64,000 nucleotides of DNA from Ornithodoros turicata (Eukaryota > Arthropoda > Arachnida > Ixodida > Argasidae), in assembly GCF_037126465.1 (NCBI RefSeq), contig NC_088204.1:22884804-22948803 (forward strand). The letters run 5' to 3'. Below, piece by piece: positions 1 to 9,725 of this stretch (position 1 is the stretch's first letter; each line of letters begins with the position of its first letter). The notes beneath the pieces were generated by a model. It made no database searches. It saw nothing but the letters and a program-made list of their open reading frames with translations, and was not told the origin of the DNA. The translations under genes were made by a program, and so were the position numbers.

Positions 1-980
1 ATTTTAATGATGATGACTGGGATGTTTCATCGCAAGGGGCGATACTCTACCCCATTGCTGGCGGTAATATGTAGCGAAACTTACTTTCTTTGGAAAGGAA
101 TACAAGCACGTACTCCCTTAGATCACTGTATCCCTGGCACATTCCTTTCTCCCGGGCAAGTTATGGACTTGAGTCTATTACCTATCAGGCACTCAGCTTA
201 CCAAGTGATTTGCACTCTAGAAACCTATATTTTTCTTTTTTTGTCTCACACATAGAAATATAAAGCAGCTTTTTTGGGGGGGTCCATAGTTCTGGTTTAA
301 GCATGTTCTTTTTTTATGTAGGCTGTGATATCTGACGTATGTGTATGCTTATTTGTCTTATGTATTATTTATGCGTATTATGTAAGACGCATGACTGCAA
401 ATTACTTTAATCGTAACTTGAGCTGTACGGGATCCAGGGCCTTCTCAAGCCTTTGGCTTTATCTCTTCTTTTTCTTTTTTTTTTTTTTGTCCTGGCCTCA
501 CTCCACACCCTGAGTGTGAAACAAATGTTATAATTATTATAATGGACTTATGAGTTGCCTCACATGGAGGACCGAAGTCCTACGGTGTCCATAAAGGTTA
601 GAAGCACTTTTAGGGTGAAGCTTTCGTGGACTGGAGTTGGCCGTGGACCACGCAATTTTGACAAAATGAGATGGTGAGAGTCCAGCTGATTCAGAGAGAC
701 TGAAATTGTGTTTATGAAAGTTTGATAGTGCGGGCCATGGTAAAGGATATGCTATAGATATTCCAGATCACCGCAGTGATGGTTGTCTGGGAGAGTCAAC
801 TTGTCAAAAGTGGTAACGCAACTGAGCTGTAACAGCCACATTCAGTCGCATGCGATGAGTTAATGCAGCGCCTTGACGAGAGGTGTCTCGTGGCATCCGG
901 ACAGCGAGCGTTGGGTCAACTTTTCTAAGCATGCATGGGAGGAGACTGGCAGTTATCGATTGGCGGGAAGCCAGCGGACG
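1..980. other. Unassigned sequence
   Basis: I see no coding or repeat unit that I can name here. There are short T-rich tracts (around 465-490) and no splice-bounded open frame resembling a known family. If the alkaline phosphatase gene begins further left, this stretch is part of one of its introns, because its first visible exon is at 2292. Confidence 0.4.
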
Positions 981-989
981 GATGCGCTA

Positions 990-1180
990 ACGGTTTTCAG
1001 CATGTGTACGAAGCACGACATAAGGTAGTTCTCCAGTGGGCTCCAGTCCATAGCGGTGTCGTGAGAAATGAACACGTTGACAGAGACGGGGGGGAGGGGC
1101 AGAAGTAGCTCCTAGGAGACTAACCAGTACTGCACTGCTGAGAGTCGTTCCATTAATCGACGTCTAGTGGCACCACTAGC
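990..1180 (+). mobile_element. Degenerate RNase H fragment of a non-LTR retrotransposon
   Basis: Bases around 1025-1110 read as a decayed version of the RNase H segment at 36800-36890: leucine-glutamine-tryptophan, alanine-proline, then VHSGVVRNEH, matching WVPAHCGVVGNEQ in the better copy. The nucleotide match (TTCTCCAGTGGG, then GGTGTCGTG) is clear. Frameshifts and stops destroy the frame. It is a dead relic of the LINE family seen at 36.4-37.5 kb and lies upstream of the first visible alkaline phosphatase exon. Confidence 0.6.
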
Positions 1181-1983
1181 GACGATTCCGCGTCGTATAT
1201 GTGGAAGGGGATATTTCGTTAAAAATAGACATCACGGATCTCGCTAAGTTATTGCACTTTCGTCTTCAATAGCATAACGGTAATTCATCAGCAATCCATG
1301 TGGAACACCGTGTTCAGTATGTGATCGTCCGTGGTTCGCTGGTTTTGTTAAGAATATTCCAACTGGGTGGGACATCTGAGCTCAGTGGAGCGATTCTACA
1401 ATTTTAAGTTTTCATGTAATTTATTCGTAGTTCATCGAATCAGAACAAATAGTATCGCATTACCTAGACCGAGAACCTTCTTTTCCTTTTCTTCTTTTTA
1501 CAGTACCCAAGTGACCCAACAGTGACACAATGCTAACCTACAAAGCGGCTTTTACGAGACATTTATTCATTGTCTCTGTTGGTTCCTAAAAAAACGCAAA
1601 AGAAAACTGGGAAAACTGAGAGGGATGATGTTTGGGGAAGGTAGTGGTCAGCCTCCTCGAAGGAAAACTGAGAACTGCGTTCGCCGTCAATGACGTCTCG
1701 ATCGCCCAACGTCAGCGCTGAGCAAGACAACGCCGCCGCCAGTTCTTATTGGACAGTGACTCCACAATGTAATACGTTTCCGACAGTGATGCCTACAGTG
1801 TAAACGCTAGGCAGTTTTGGATGCTGTGTGCCCTAAATGCGGATATCGAACGTATCTGAGTATTGTTGCCAACTGACATTCGCTGGGAGGTTACAAAAGG
1901 TGGCCATCCGGGGCAAACGCGAAATCTCTATTCCACTTTTTTATTTTGGTCACCTTTCATTATGAACTGCCTAGGTCCCTGAC

Positions 1984-2266
1984 CATGGGCGTACCGAGAA
2001 GGGGGGGCAAGGAGGCCGTGACCACCCCTGGAACCCCAAGGTCGTTTGTGAAAATAGTGCGCTCTTTAGTCATAGGTCGTAATGATTATCCTCAGATGTC
2101 ACGATAGAAACCTCTCAACACCCACACAGTGCGTCCACCTCCAGAGAAAGATGTGGTGGTAGTATTGGTGGTGGTGGTGTGGTGGTGGTGGCGAGAGTTG
2201 GACTCTTGCCCCCCACACCCTGGGAGCGCTTTGCTCTCACTTGAAAAAATCCTGGGAACACCCATG
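1984..2266. mobile_element. Nonautonomous element with CATGGGCGT ends
   Basis: The element starts CATGGGCGTACCGAGAAG and ends with CCTGGGAACACCCATG, so the ends are roughly inverted. A second copy lies at 59191-59424 with the same ends and shared internal text (AAGGTCG, CTTGTGAAAA, CTCAGATG). A GGT/GTG-rich simple repeat (about 2152-2192) sits inside this copy. It ends about 25 bp before the alkaline phosphatase exon at 2292, so it lies in the intron next to the splice acceptor. No coding capacity is seen. Confidence 0.65.
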
Positions 2267-2291
2267 TTCCTGACGGTGACATGTTTTCCAG

Positions 2292-2483
2292 GAGGCCAAA
2301 TCGATAAAGCACATCACCTGAATCAAGCCCAACAAGCACTGATTGAAGTACTGGGACTCGACTTAGCTGTAGCCAAAGCGGTTGAAATGACCAATCCCGA
2401 TGACACACTGATCGTTGTCACAGCGGACCACGGACACGCTTTCACTTTTGGCGGGAGACCACAAAGAGGTAGAAACATTTTAG
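2292..2483 (+). CDS. Alkaline phosphatase, internal exon (metal-site exon)
   Basis: This 192-bp exon is bounded by acceptor TTTTCCAG (AG at 2290-2291) and donor GTAAGT at 2484. Its frame gives GGQIDKAHH, then a helix-rich stretch, then DTLIVVTADHGHAFTFGG and RPQRGRNIL. These match the alkaline phosphatase family motifs GGRIDHxHH and TADHSHVFTFGG. Aligned to human placental enzyme numbering, the retained Asp and final His of IDKAHH correspond to D316 and H320, and the Asp-His of TADH to D357 and H358, all zinc ligands. Phase is 1 in and 1 out. The protein would be a secreted or GPI-anchored phosphomonoesterase dimer. Upstream exons, including the catalytic serine, are not visible and presumably lie left of the window. 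Confidence 0.92.
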
Positions 2484-2584
2484 GTAAGTGTTTTCTTTAC
2501 TGGATACCCTACTTAGACATAGGGATGCGCGCCGTCTTGGAGCCTTACGTTTATCGCTAATGGTAAAATAAACCTGCTTGGCAC

Positions 2585-2700
2585 TACACTGTTGAATCGT
2601 AACTTTATCACATAACACACCCCAAGCTCATTACGAATAACTTCGTTCTCTCGTCTGATTTGTTGAAACCGGAACGAATCCACCCTTTTTGGGTACACTG
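2585..2700. repeat. Degenerate half of a CACT palindromic MITE
   Basis: The sequence from CACTGTTGAATC through CATAACACACC, ATTACGAATAAC and TGATTTGTTGAAACC follows the left arm of the CACT MITE family, with many substitutions. No matching right arm is preserved. It lies in the intron after the first visible alkaline phosphatase exon. Confidence 0.55.
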
Positions 2701-2959
2701 CATTTTGTATAATGCGTCCAAAAGAGATTTAATTACTTTTCCTGTTTTCTACAAGTCAGAAGATAGAAACATTCTTGTAGTCCAGAGCTGTCATTCAGAA
2801 GGATGTCATTCTTTCTGGCACGCTGATTCTTAAGAGATGTACACGAAAAGGCGTACCCCTCCCTCTTTCATCAAATTACAATATGTCATTCTGCTGTGTA
2901 CTTGTAGGTCTCGAGCTTGTTATTCGGTGTTATTCGTGGAGTTCCGTTGTTAGAGTGCA

Positions 2960-3125
2960 GCATCCTCAAAACAGAACTTTGCCGCCACAGCATGCTCCTA
3001 TGGCCAACCACCACCATTCCGAATTATATCATTCTGTCTCCTGATGTGTTGAAAATAGTAGGGGGCGCCTATCTTGAACACATTCTACATGTCATACGGT
3101 GTGATGGTTGGCAGGGATCGTGGGT
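2960..3125. repeat. Degenerate CACT MITE, subfamily C-like
   Basis: CTCAAAACAGAACTTTGCCGC, AGCATGCTCCTATGGCCAACC, ATATCATTCTG and GGGGGCGCCTATCTTG match the left arm of the subfamily intact at 51136 and 51437. A short right-arm trace (GGTGTGATGGTTGG) follows. It lies in the same intron as the fragment at 2585-2700. Confidence 0.55.
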
Positions 3126-3218
3126 TCCTGAGTGTCGAAGCAATGAAATTCAATCGCGTTCAGTTCTATTCCCTCTTCGTTATCTCTTCCCATTACAGTC
3201 CCATGTCTCTTTCTATAG

Positions 3219-3314
3219 GGACGGAGCGACCGGACAAGTCAGTGTCAATACTCAACTACGCAGTAGGTCCGGGTTACAAGTCCGACTACAGCAACTTGTC
3301 CCTAAGCACGAGGT
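3219..3314 (+). CDS. Alkaline phosphatase, internal exon
   Basis: Acceptor TTTCTATAG (AG at 3217-3218) precedes a short frame. The first codon is completed by the single base carried from the 2292-2483 exon, giving glycine. The frame continues TERPDKSVSILNYAVGPGYKSDYSNLSLST. SILNYAVGPGYK matches the family motif TSLLYANGPGYK, which follows the TADH exon in metazoan alkaline phosphatases. The 3' boundary is uncertain. The best-looking donor is GTGTTC at 3313, but phase agreement with the next exon requires a cut at 3314/3315. A lineage-specific splice site or a decayed boundary would both explain this. Confidence 0.8.
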
Positions 3315-3391
3315 GTTCGTATCTGCGTCTTTTTTCTCATGATTTTGATAGGAGAGTGATTATCCAATAGCGCGTGTTTTATTTTGTTCAG

Positions 3392-3539
3392 TGAAGGACC
3401 CGCTGCATGCATTTCCAGCGACCTATCGTCGAGATATGGGCACGCACAGCGGGGAAGATGTGCCTGTTTTCGCTCTAGGACCATGCGCCCATCTCTTCAC
3501 AGGGGTCCACGAGCAAACATTAATAGCGGAAGTGATAAG
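3392..3539 (+). CDS. Alkaline phosphatase, internal exon with third zinc histidine
   Basis: Acceptor TTTTATTTTGTTCAG (AG at 3390-3391) and donor GTATGC at 3540 bound a frame reading [26 protein letters not shown], then [22 protein letters not shown]. It matches the family block [25 protein letters not shown]. The His in GTHSGED corresponds to H432 of the human placental enzyme, a zinc-1 ligand. Together with the first exon, the ligands D316, H320, D357, H358 and H432 are all retained, so this part of the gene is not obviously dead. A second possible acceptor at 3417-3418 would shorten the exon by 27 bases in the same frame. The exon ends in phase 2, matching the exon at 6842. Confidence 0.9.
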
Positions 3540-3795
3540 GTATGCTGATTTTAGTTGATGTAGTGCTGCTGATATACACAAAACCATGCAGTTCCGGGCG
3601 CTTTTTCTTTTTTCTTTTTTTGGTGGGGGAGGTAACTTTGGCAGCATTTATAGAGTATCCTGACCAAGTACACTTTAAAGGAACAATGCGGTGACATTAA
3701 AAGGTACTGTACATCAGTAGAGTTGCAATCTGAGAAAATGTATCTATTGCACAGCTTGATCCCTCAGTACTGTTATGTCACAATTTTTATCCCAG

Positions 3796-4048
3796 GTGCG
3801 CTCACTGTGTCGAAGTCGCCAGCAAACTGCAACATTGCGCGTCAAGTACGGTGTCAAAACTGCATTGCATTCGCTTGACTAAAACAAAAAGAACTCGGCT
3901 ACTTGTCGGCTACGTAGCCGTCAGAAGCAGCAAGCCAGTCGGGAACATAGATCACTGTTGCTCGACAAATTGGGGATTATTTTCCACCAGACGTCGTCCC
4001 GAGCAGTTTGACTACCACAATTTTACTAGCAAGTTGCCGCCAACATGA
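3796..4048 (+). other. Splice-bounded open stretch, possible alternative terminal exon (doubtful)
   Basis: A reasonable acceptor (TTTTTATCCCAG) at 3795 is followed by an open frame to a stop at 4046-4048. It is in phase with the preceding alkaline phosphatase exon and would add RCAHCVEVASKLQHC and about 65 more residues. The residues do not resemble an alkaline phosphatase tail and contain no hydrophobic GPI signal. The exon at 6842 fits the family far better, so I treat this as intronic unless a transcript shows otherwise. Confidence 0.2.
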
Positions 4049-4157
4049 CCTGTCTGTCTGCTGCGTTACGGTACCTTTTAACATGGTTCGGTACCCTCTC
4101 TCATTCATCAAGCTGTCCATCAGGAGTCTTCATGTTTTTTAAATGTTTTTTTAATGG

Positions 4158-4795
4158 TACGAGGGGCGTTCAAGTCAAACCGGGACTTTCTGTCTCCTGA
4201 GTGTACAAATGGCTCGCGCTACTTCTTCACACGCGACAGGCCTCCGCGTTCACCACGTGTTGGTCCAAAGTTCGTGCAAAACAGAAGACATGTGCTGGAC
4301 AAGATGGCCAACAACGAGGTGAGCGCGCACGTCGAACAGCGAATTGTCATGAAGTTTCTCGTGAATGAAGGCGTAAAATCATCTGAAATTCACAGAAGAC
4401 TTCAGGCTCAGTATGGCGACGATACACTTAGACGCAGCAAAGCGTTTGAGTGGTGCAAACGGTTCCGAGACGGCCGTACATCAGTGCTGGAAGATCCCGG
4501 CCGGGGCGGCTCAGAGCCCAGTGTCAGAGTTCCTGAGAACATCCAACTTGTGGAGCGCCTGGTCCTCAAGGACCGACGGATAGCATGTCCCGAACTGGCT
4601 CGAAAGATGGACCTTTCTGTGGGAACGTTGAACACTATCATTCATGAACACCTCCAGTTTCGGAAATTTAGTGCCCGTTGGGTCCCGAGGCAGCTTTCCG
4701 TGTTTGACCGGCAGAGAAGACTGGAAATCTCCCAAGAGCTAAAGTACCGTTTCGACACTGAAGGACAGCCGTTCCTTGATCGGACCTTTCTTCTC
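4158..4795 (+). pseudogene. mariner-type transposase, truncated (DNA-binding half only)
   Basis: A terminal sequence typical of mariner elements (CGAGGGGCGTTCAAGTC, after a TA at 4156-4157) is followed by a frame with ATG at 4304 (MANNEVSAHVEQRIVMKFL). The protein shows the paired helix-turn-helix region: IHRRLQAQYGDDTLRR and FEWCKRFRDGR, a PGRGG linker (the GRPR-like position), then LSVGTLNTIIHEHL and KFSARWVPRQLS. The frame runs without a stop to about 4795, but the catalytic DDE/D segment (TGDESW and beyond) is missing. After FLDRTF the sequence becomes unrelated, and by 4875 it is a different repeat. It is therefore a deleted or interrupted copy, nonautonomous, lying in the last alkaline phosphatase intron. 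Confidence 0.88.
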
Positions 4796-4874
4796 ATGTC
4801 ACGAGCTGCTTATACCCGCTTGAGCTGCGCGGGTCGACGTCACGAGTCACATGTCAGGGGAATGGGCTACGTCT

Positions 4875-5310
4875 CTACCAACACAACCTAGATAGAGAAG
4901 GCCTGCTTATTGCCTCCTCTCCCTCCTTCGCTACGTGGATATAAAAGTCAGAATTCGTCTACTATTATTGCGATTCGCCGTTCAGTAAATTCGAGAACTG
5001 GCAAATGATTGCACCTAAGTTAGAACCTATCGAACTGGATTTGTAGATAAAAAGTGCAACACGCTTTCCAGAAAATCAATCTTGAGGAAGATATGGGACC
5101 GTTTTGAGCTTTATTTTAAAGTTTTCCCATTTAGTACGCGGGGCGTTCAATCGCTACTCGCAGACGACGGTGGCTCGTCTCCATGGCTGCGACCGCTGAA
5201 GGCACGTTCGTGATTGGCTACCGCCGTTGGAAACACGATACTGATTGGCTGTATCTTAGTTGTTACTTCACGTCGACGAGTAAGCGGGCTTGCTCTGTCT
5301 AGGTGGTGTT
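4875..5310 (+). repeat. Dispersed repeat, inverted partner of 18586-19003
   Basis: This stretch reappears as the reverse complement at 18586-19003. Shared landmarks are CCAACACAACCTAGATAG, TATTGCCTCCTC, CTTCGCTACGTGGATAT, AGTACGCGGGGC, the paired inverted CCAAT-like motifs (TGATTGGC twice) and CTAGGTGGTGTTG. The internal TACGCGGGGCGTTCAA resembles the mariner-type end found at 4156. The two copies differ at many positions and are not recent duplicates. No coding potential is seen. Confidence 0.75.
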
Positions 5311-6267
5311 GTCACTACGCGCCTTCGTTCTCCGAAAGTGCTCTTTCCAAAGAGTGGAGGACTTTTAAAAGGTGTGCGGAACAGAGGCCTCTTGCGCGTG
5401 CGTTGCAAGTCACCTGCACCTGCCGTTCGTCCGCAGGAGCTCATTTTCTTCGCTGTAGAACACGCTGCAGCCGAAAACTGAAACAAAAAAAAAATGAAAA
5501 ATTGGGGGTCACATCAGTGCTAGTTTAAAACCAGAGCCTCACACCATAACAGATTCTGCGCACAACCATCGCGGAACGGTACAGTAATCATTGCTCGCCA
5601 ATGACGTCTCTTTAACCGTTTCCTTAGTACAGTCAATGCAATAACTTTGTGTGGCAAGGCATTACAGATGTCGCTGAGTTCTTGCACTTTCGTCTTCATT
5701 AATACGACGAGCTCAGCACCGAAGGTACACACAGGGACAAGGACAGGTGAACGTCGAAATCCCAATCAACGTTTACTGCTACTCAAAAAAAAGAAAAACG
5801 AACAACGCACATCGCGGTGATTGTCATTATGGTAATAAAGGTGCACTGTCTGGCCCATCCAATGACACGACCGCAATCTTGTTTACGAGTTTAGTAGAAA
5901 ACAAGAAGCCATATATGAAACCCTCGCTCGCGGCTGTTCCTTATTTTGCGGCTACCCCACCACCAATGCAAGCGGATGAACACGAATTTGAGCGCAGGAT
6001 AGTTGAGCGAAACAGCGCATTCCTACACTGCTCCGCGCAAGAAATTTGTAAACCGAAACCAGTTCATTACTCGAAAAAATCACTAAAAGTCGAAGCTGCT
6101 TTTTAACTTGTTTGGCACTGTCTCAGAGTGCCCATTGGTACGGCACAGGTACACACAGGCGAAGTAAAACAAAAAGGTCGGTGTTTATTCAATTAACGAG
6201 CGCATGCAAATGAGAAACTGAGCGGTCAGTTTGTGGCCGGCGCATCAAGTATACTAACCGAAAAAAA
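5311..6267. other. Intronic sequence with no recognised unit
   Basis: This lies in the last alkaline phosphatase intron. A frame at 5747-6106 is open for 119 codons but has low-complexity composition, no family resemblance and no good splice context. I do not call it a gene. Confidence 0.4.
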
Positions 6268-6334
6268 AGGTTCCCTATAGGTGGCGTCGTTTTCGAATTA
6301 TTCAGCCGGGAGATTTTCGCGAAACACCCTGTAT
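6268..6334. repeat. Terminal fragment related to the foldback at 7760-8591
   Basis: TTCGAATTATTCAGCCGGG followed by GAAACACCCTGTATA matches the right end of the large foldback (TTCGCGAATTATTTAGCCC ... GAAACACCCTGTATA at about 8519-8565). No left partner is evident, so this is a solo end or a heavily deleted copy. Confidence 0.55.
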
Positions 6335-6841
6335 ACTACACACAGGTATTGTACTTTGCCCATGAGGAGATGTTATACCAAGGAGACCATACCATTACGT
6401 ATCCATATGAATCCTAAAACGGGAGATTGTATTGATACCGTAAGGTTCGCAATTAGGCCTAATCAGCGTTGGTAGCGAAAAGAAATTCTGTATGGCAGCA
6501 AGCAGGTCTATGGGTCACACACTTAGGCATAGGATTCGTGACATCGAACCACAAAAGACCACACTCAACTAAGGAGAGGCTGTCGCTGGTCTTCCTCTGG
6601 TAGTAAATGTTACGTACCCAGTACGCTACAAAGTGCAATGCCATATTCCCCGGCGTCGAACTACACTTGCGCTATCTCTCTGTTGTAACAAAGCCTAAAC
6701 CACTAAACGTCTCACTTCTGAGAGCATTTGTAGGATTACTTCGAATTGCTGGTGACAACCGCTTTGGATCATTGTAAGCAGGTCCAGTTACATTGTTTCT
6801 TTTTTTTCTAACTCTACATTTATTATGAAAATCTTTTGCAG

Positions 6842-6992
6842 GTACGCTGCTAATCTCGACGAGACCATGCGTGGCTCAAAGCGGGGTTCCATTTTGTCCA
6901 TTTTGTCGCTTTCCGTTCCACGTCCTCTGGCCTACGCATTTGCCCTAATTGTCGTCTATTACATCCACGGCATTATCAGGACGCTGCTTTGA
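6842..6992 (+). CDS. Alkaline phosphatase, terminal exon with GPI-anchor signal
   Basis: A strong acceptor (T-rich tract, then CTTTTGCAG ending at 6841) opens an exon whose first base completes the codon left by 3392-3539. The junction reads [17 protein letters not shown], matching the family block IPHVMAYAACIG. The tail then reads SKRGSILSILSLSVPRPL and AYAFALIVVYYIHGIIRTLL before a TGA at 6990-6992. This is a hydrophobic C-terminus of the kind removed when a GPI anchor is attached, as expected for animal alkaline phosphatases. AATAAA follows 26 bases after the stop. The intron before it is about 3.3 kb and carries the mariner relic and repeats. Confidence 0.88.
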
Positions 6993-7017
6993 CTTCTGCT
7001 TGGAGAACGTGGGATTA

Positions 7018-7023
7018 AATAAA
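7018..7023 (+). promoter_or_regulatory. Poly(A) signal AATAAA of the alkaline phosphatase gene
   Basis: A canonical AATAAA lies 26 bases downstream of the TGA at 6992. Its position supports 6842-6992 as the last exon. Cleavage would be expected 10-30 bases further on. Confidence 0.6.
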
Positions 7024-7759
7024 TTAATGAATGATCTTTGGAATGTGCACCGATCAACTATTGGAATACCACAGCCATGTACCCACCAGTACTCAAAATA
7101 AGCGGAAGGCAACGTTCTCTATCCATTTGATTGATTGATCGGTATCCATTTATTCGGTCTCGTTTGGCGCGATTCTTACCATGTTCTCATATTTTGGACC
7201 TCGGGATATGCCATCTCAGAGGGTGCAGGATCAGTACTAGACTTATTATCATTCTGACGTAAAAGATGAGACGTGATCTGCATATTGGACATGTCCAATA
7301 AAAATGATCGTTAATAGATCGTTAATACATACAATGAAAAGCTGAGAGCCGAGAAGTGATCCCTGCGACTCACCGGATGAAGACTTCTCGATGCGGAGTA
7401 CAAATACGAGAGCAGCGGAAAATTCTTTTACGAATAAGTGATATGTAGAAGTAGTAAATGAGTCTTAGAGTTTGTTGCGCAATCCAGATGTGCTCATATT
7501 TCTCAGCAGTGCGTGCATGGATACCCGCTCCCATCCGTATTTGTCATCCCTGACTGATATTAATATGAATTGTGAGCTGCCTTTTTTCTCAGATGCAGTG
7601 ACAAATGAAGATACCGTCTCACTGCTCCAAATTCAGATTAATATGATTGCGGCACTGTTTTCCGCACGGTACTCCGCACGAATATTTTCTGTAGCGTGTA
7701 GTACATGCTCTTTTATGCTAATATGTACGGCTCGTGCCAAAAAGGAGCGAAGTAAATGT
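7024..7759. other. Unassigned sequence after the alkaline phosphatase gene
   Basis: The DNA is AT-rich with no recognisable exon. An open frame at 7472-7807 runs into the foldback element and is not credible as a gene. Confidence 0.4.
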
Positions 7760-8591
7760 GCTCAACAGAGTAATATACCGGGTGTTTCAGTTAAATCCCC
7801 GGGCTAAATAATTCGCGAACGGGTGCACCAATCCACGAGCTTTCTTTTTTACAAGTATCTGTCCGATACCACCTACAAGCTGCACACCGTGTGGATTAGT
7901 GGGAGGCGCTCATTATTAAGATAAAAATGCAAATGAGTTAAGTAAAAAAGCGTAACTTCTAAAGCAGGGCGCTGTCGGCATTAAAATGGGTACTACCCCT
8001 TTTGGGACCTTCAGTGGACACCTTTTAGAGAAAAATCTGCCACTGAAGGGGGTCATTTGTTGCAGTAATTAATTAGTTTCGGTTTACGTATTTTTGTCGC
8101 AGCTTGTCGCTGCGAAGCGCAAAAGGACGCTCTTTCACTCCCTTATCCATCAATGAATTACGTCCTTACACCAATGAATTACACCAATGAATTACACCAA
8201 TCAAATACGCCCTTTTGCGCTTCGCCGCGACCAGCCGCAAAAAAAATACGTAAACCGAAAACAATTAATTACTGCAACAAATGACCCGCTTCGGTGGCAG
8301 ATTTTTCTCTAAAAGGTGTCCACTGAAGGTCCCAAAAGGGGTAGTACCCATTTCAATGCCGACAGCGCCCTGCTTTAGAAGTTACGCTTTTTTACGAAAC
8401 TCATTTGCATTTTTATTTTAATAATGAGCGCCTCCCACTCATTCACATGGTATGCAGCTTGTACGTGGTATCGGACAGATACTTGTAAAAAAGAAAGCTC
8501 GTGGATTGGTGCACCCGTTCGCGAATTATTTAGCCCGGGGATTTAACTGAAACACCCTGTATATACCTCTATATATATTACTCTGTTGAGC
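7760..8591. mobile_element. Large foldback element, ~832 bp
   Basis: The outer left arm GCTCAACAGAGTAATATA is mirrored by TATATATTACTCTGTTGAGC at the right end. Moving inward, GGGTGTTTCAGTTAAATCCCC mirrors the right-side ATTTAACTGAAACACCCTG, and long blocks follow that pair across the whole element (ACGAGCTTTCTTTTTTAC, GGCGCTCATTATT, GTAACTTCTAAAGCAGGGC, GGTGTCCACTGAAGG mirrored). Arms are about 390 bp with scattered mismatches. The loop (about 8148-8210) contains a short tandem repeat of ACACCAATGAATT. There is no coding capacity, as for a nonautonomous DNA transposon or foldback element. Confidence 0.88.
8148..8210 (+). repeat. Short tandem repeat in the foldback loop
   Basis: The unit ACACCAATGAATT recurs about three times head to tail (CAATGAATTACACCAATGAATTAC), with a flanking partial unit on each side. 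It occupies the centre of the 832-bp palindrome. Confidence 0.8.
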
Positions 8592-9272
8592 AGCCCTTTA
8601 ATGTTATCTGCATTGGAGTATCTGTAGTTTGTCGTTGCAGATAAATTCTTCTTTCCTTCTTCTTTTTTTTCCTTTTTTGGCCGCGTAACCATGCTTGCAC
8701 AACGTTCGTCTTGTGTGTAGGAGACTGGCTGAGCGCACTGACTGACTGATTTGGCAGCTAAGCTTCTATTGTCTCAATACGATGAAGGCCTCGAACAAGC
8801 GGCTCGCAACGGAGAGGAACGAGAGAAAAGGAACTGCGAGCGCCTGGTGTTCGGTATCGAAGTTATAAAGCATTACCTTGAACAAGCTGAAAATGGGGAA
8901 AATATCCTGCGTATGCCCTGCAGACACCACTTCACCGCACAACACGCTCAAACCATACCGCTATACGAAATCAAAGCATTCTCTTTCCCGCTTTATTGGA
9001 AATGGGAGGCGTACGCCTTTTTGTGTCAATTCAGATACTCTCTTCACCGTATAGCTGGCTCAGTCAGGTTGTCTTGCTGAGCTCAAGATCGCGGGTTTAA
9101 CTTCGGACGAGGACGGTGGCAATGTGGGGTAGGAAGACATTGTTGCCAGCGCCGTGTGGTCGAAGCCCCAGGTGGAAGAACAGGTGGTCGAAATTATCCG
9201 TACGGCAAGTCCGTGACGCACACCTTACATGCAAATCCACCCCAATTACCTTTTTTTATTATGCTAAGCTCA
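8592..9272. other. Unassigned sequence
   Basis: An open frame at 8751-9080 exists on the plus strand, but it resembles no family I know and has no splice or promoter support. Confidence 0.35.
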
Positions 9273-9490
9273 TATTCACACGAGTGAAATGCTGCCGTAA
9301 TATTCCAGTGGAAGAAAAAGGTAGCAGGACGCAAGTTACCCGACTTACGCTGAGCATTCGCACGGTGCCAGAATATTGGGAGTGGCGTGCTCCGCGCATA
9401 GCAGGCGACATCATTGGCCCTGTCGTCTGCTATGAAATGTATTTTGGCTCAGTCGCAGAATATTACCCATAGTTGGAAGAGCACGAAAAA
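9273..9490 (-). repeat. TIR family GTGTATTCACACGAGCG, partial copy
   Basis: TATTCACACGAGTG at 9273 and internal blocks (TGAGCATTCGCACGGTG, GCAGGCGAC, CTGTCGTCTGCTA) match, in reverse orientation, the better copies at 11266-11626 and 22769-23081. The distal end is eroded. Confidence 0.6.
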
Positions 9491-9589
9491 GGCTATGACG
9501 TTTTGCTCACTTCACGTTCTGTGCAACGTCACCCAAATACTCAAAGCCTTCTCTTACTCCTTCGCACGTAGACACATAGTACCGAGCCA

Positions 9590-9725
9590 GCCGAGATGTC
9601 AGCCAATCACCGAAGTCGATTTGGAAACACAGGCATTCTGTGGCTATCAGTTTCTGCCCATGCGGTTGATGGAGCTACGGCCGCAGGAAGCACGGTCGTG
9701 ATTGGCGGACTGTTAACTGTTACGT
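9590..9725 (+). repeat. Dispersed repeat shared with 58307-58432
   Basis: CCAATCACCGAAGTCGATT, GAAACACAGGCATTCTGTGGC and GTGATTGGCGGA recur at 58307-58432 as CCAATCGCGAAAGAAGATT, GAAACACAGGCTTTCTGTTGC and GTGATTAGTGGA. Both copies carry an inverted CCAAT-type motif. The element class is unknown. Confidence 0.6.

Noticed and set aside
2129..2291. N-terminal extension of the alkaline phosphatase exon frame
   Set aside because: The upstream part is a GGT-rich simple repeat within a TIR element. The acceptor at 2290-2291 and the family alignment both place the exon start at 2292.
3796..4048. Terminal exon of alkaline phosphatase
   Set aside because: It joins in phase but lacks family residues and a GPI signal. 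The exon at 6842-6992 gives [10 protein letters not shown], a hydrophobic tail and a poly(A) signal.
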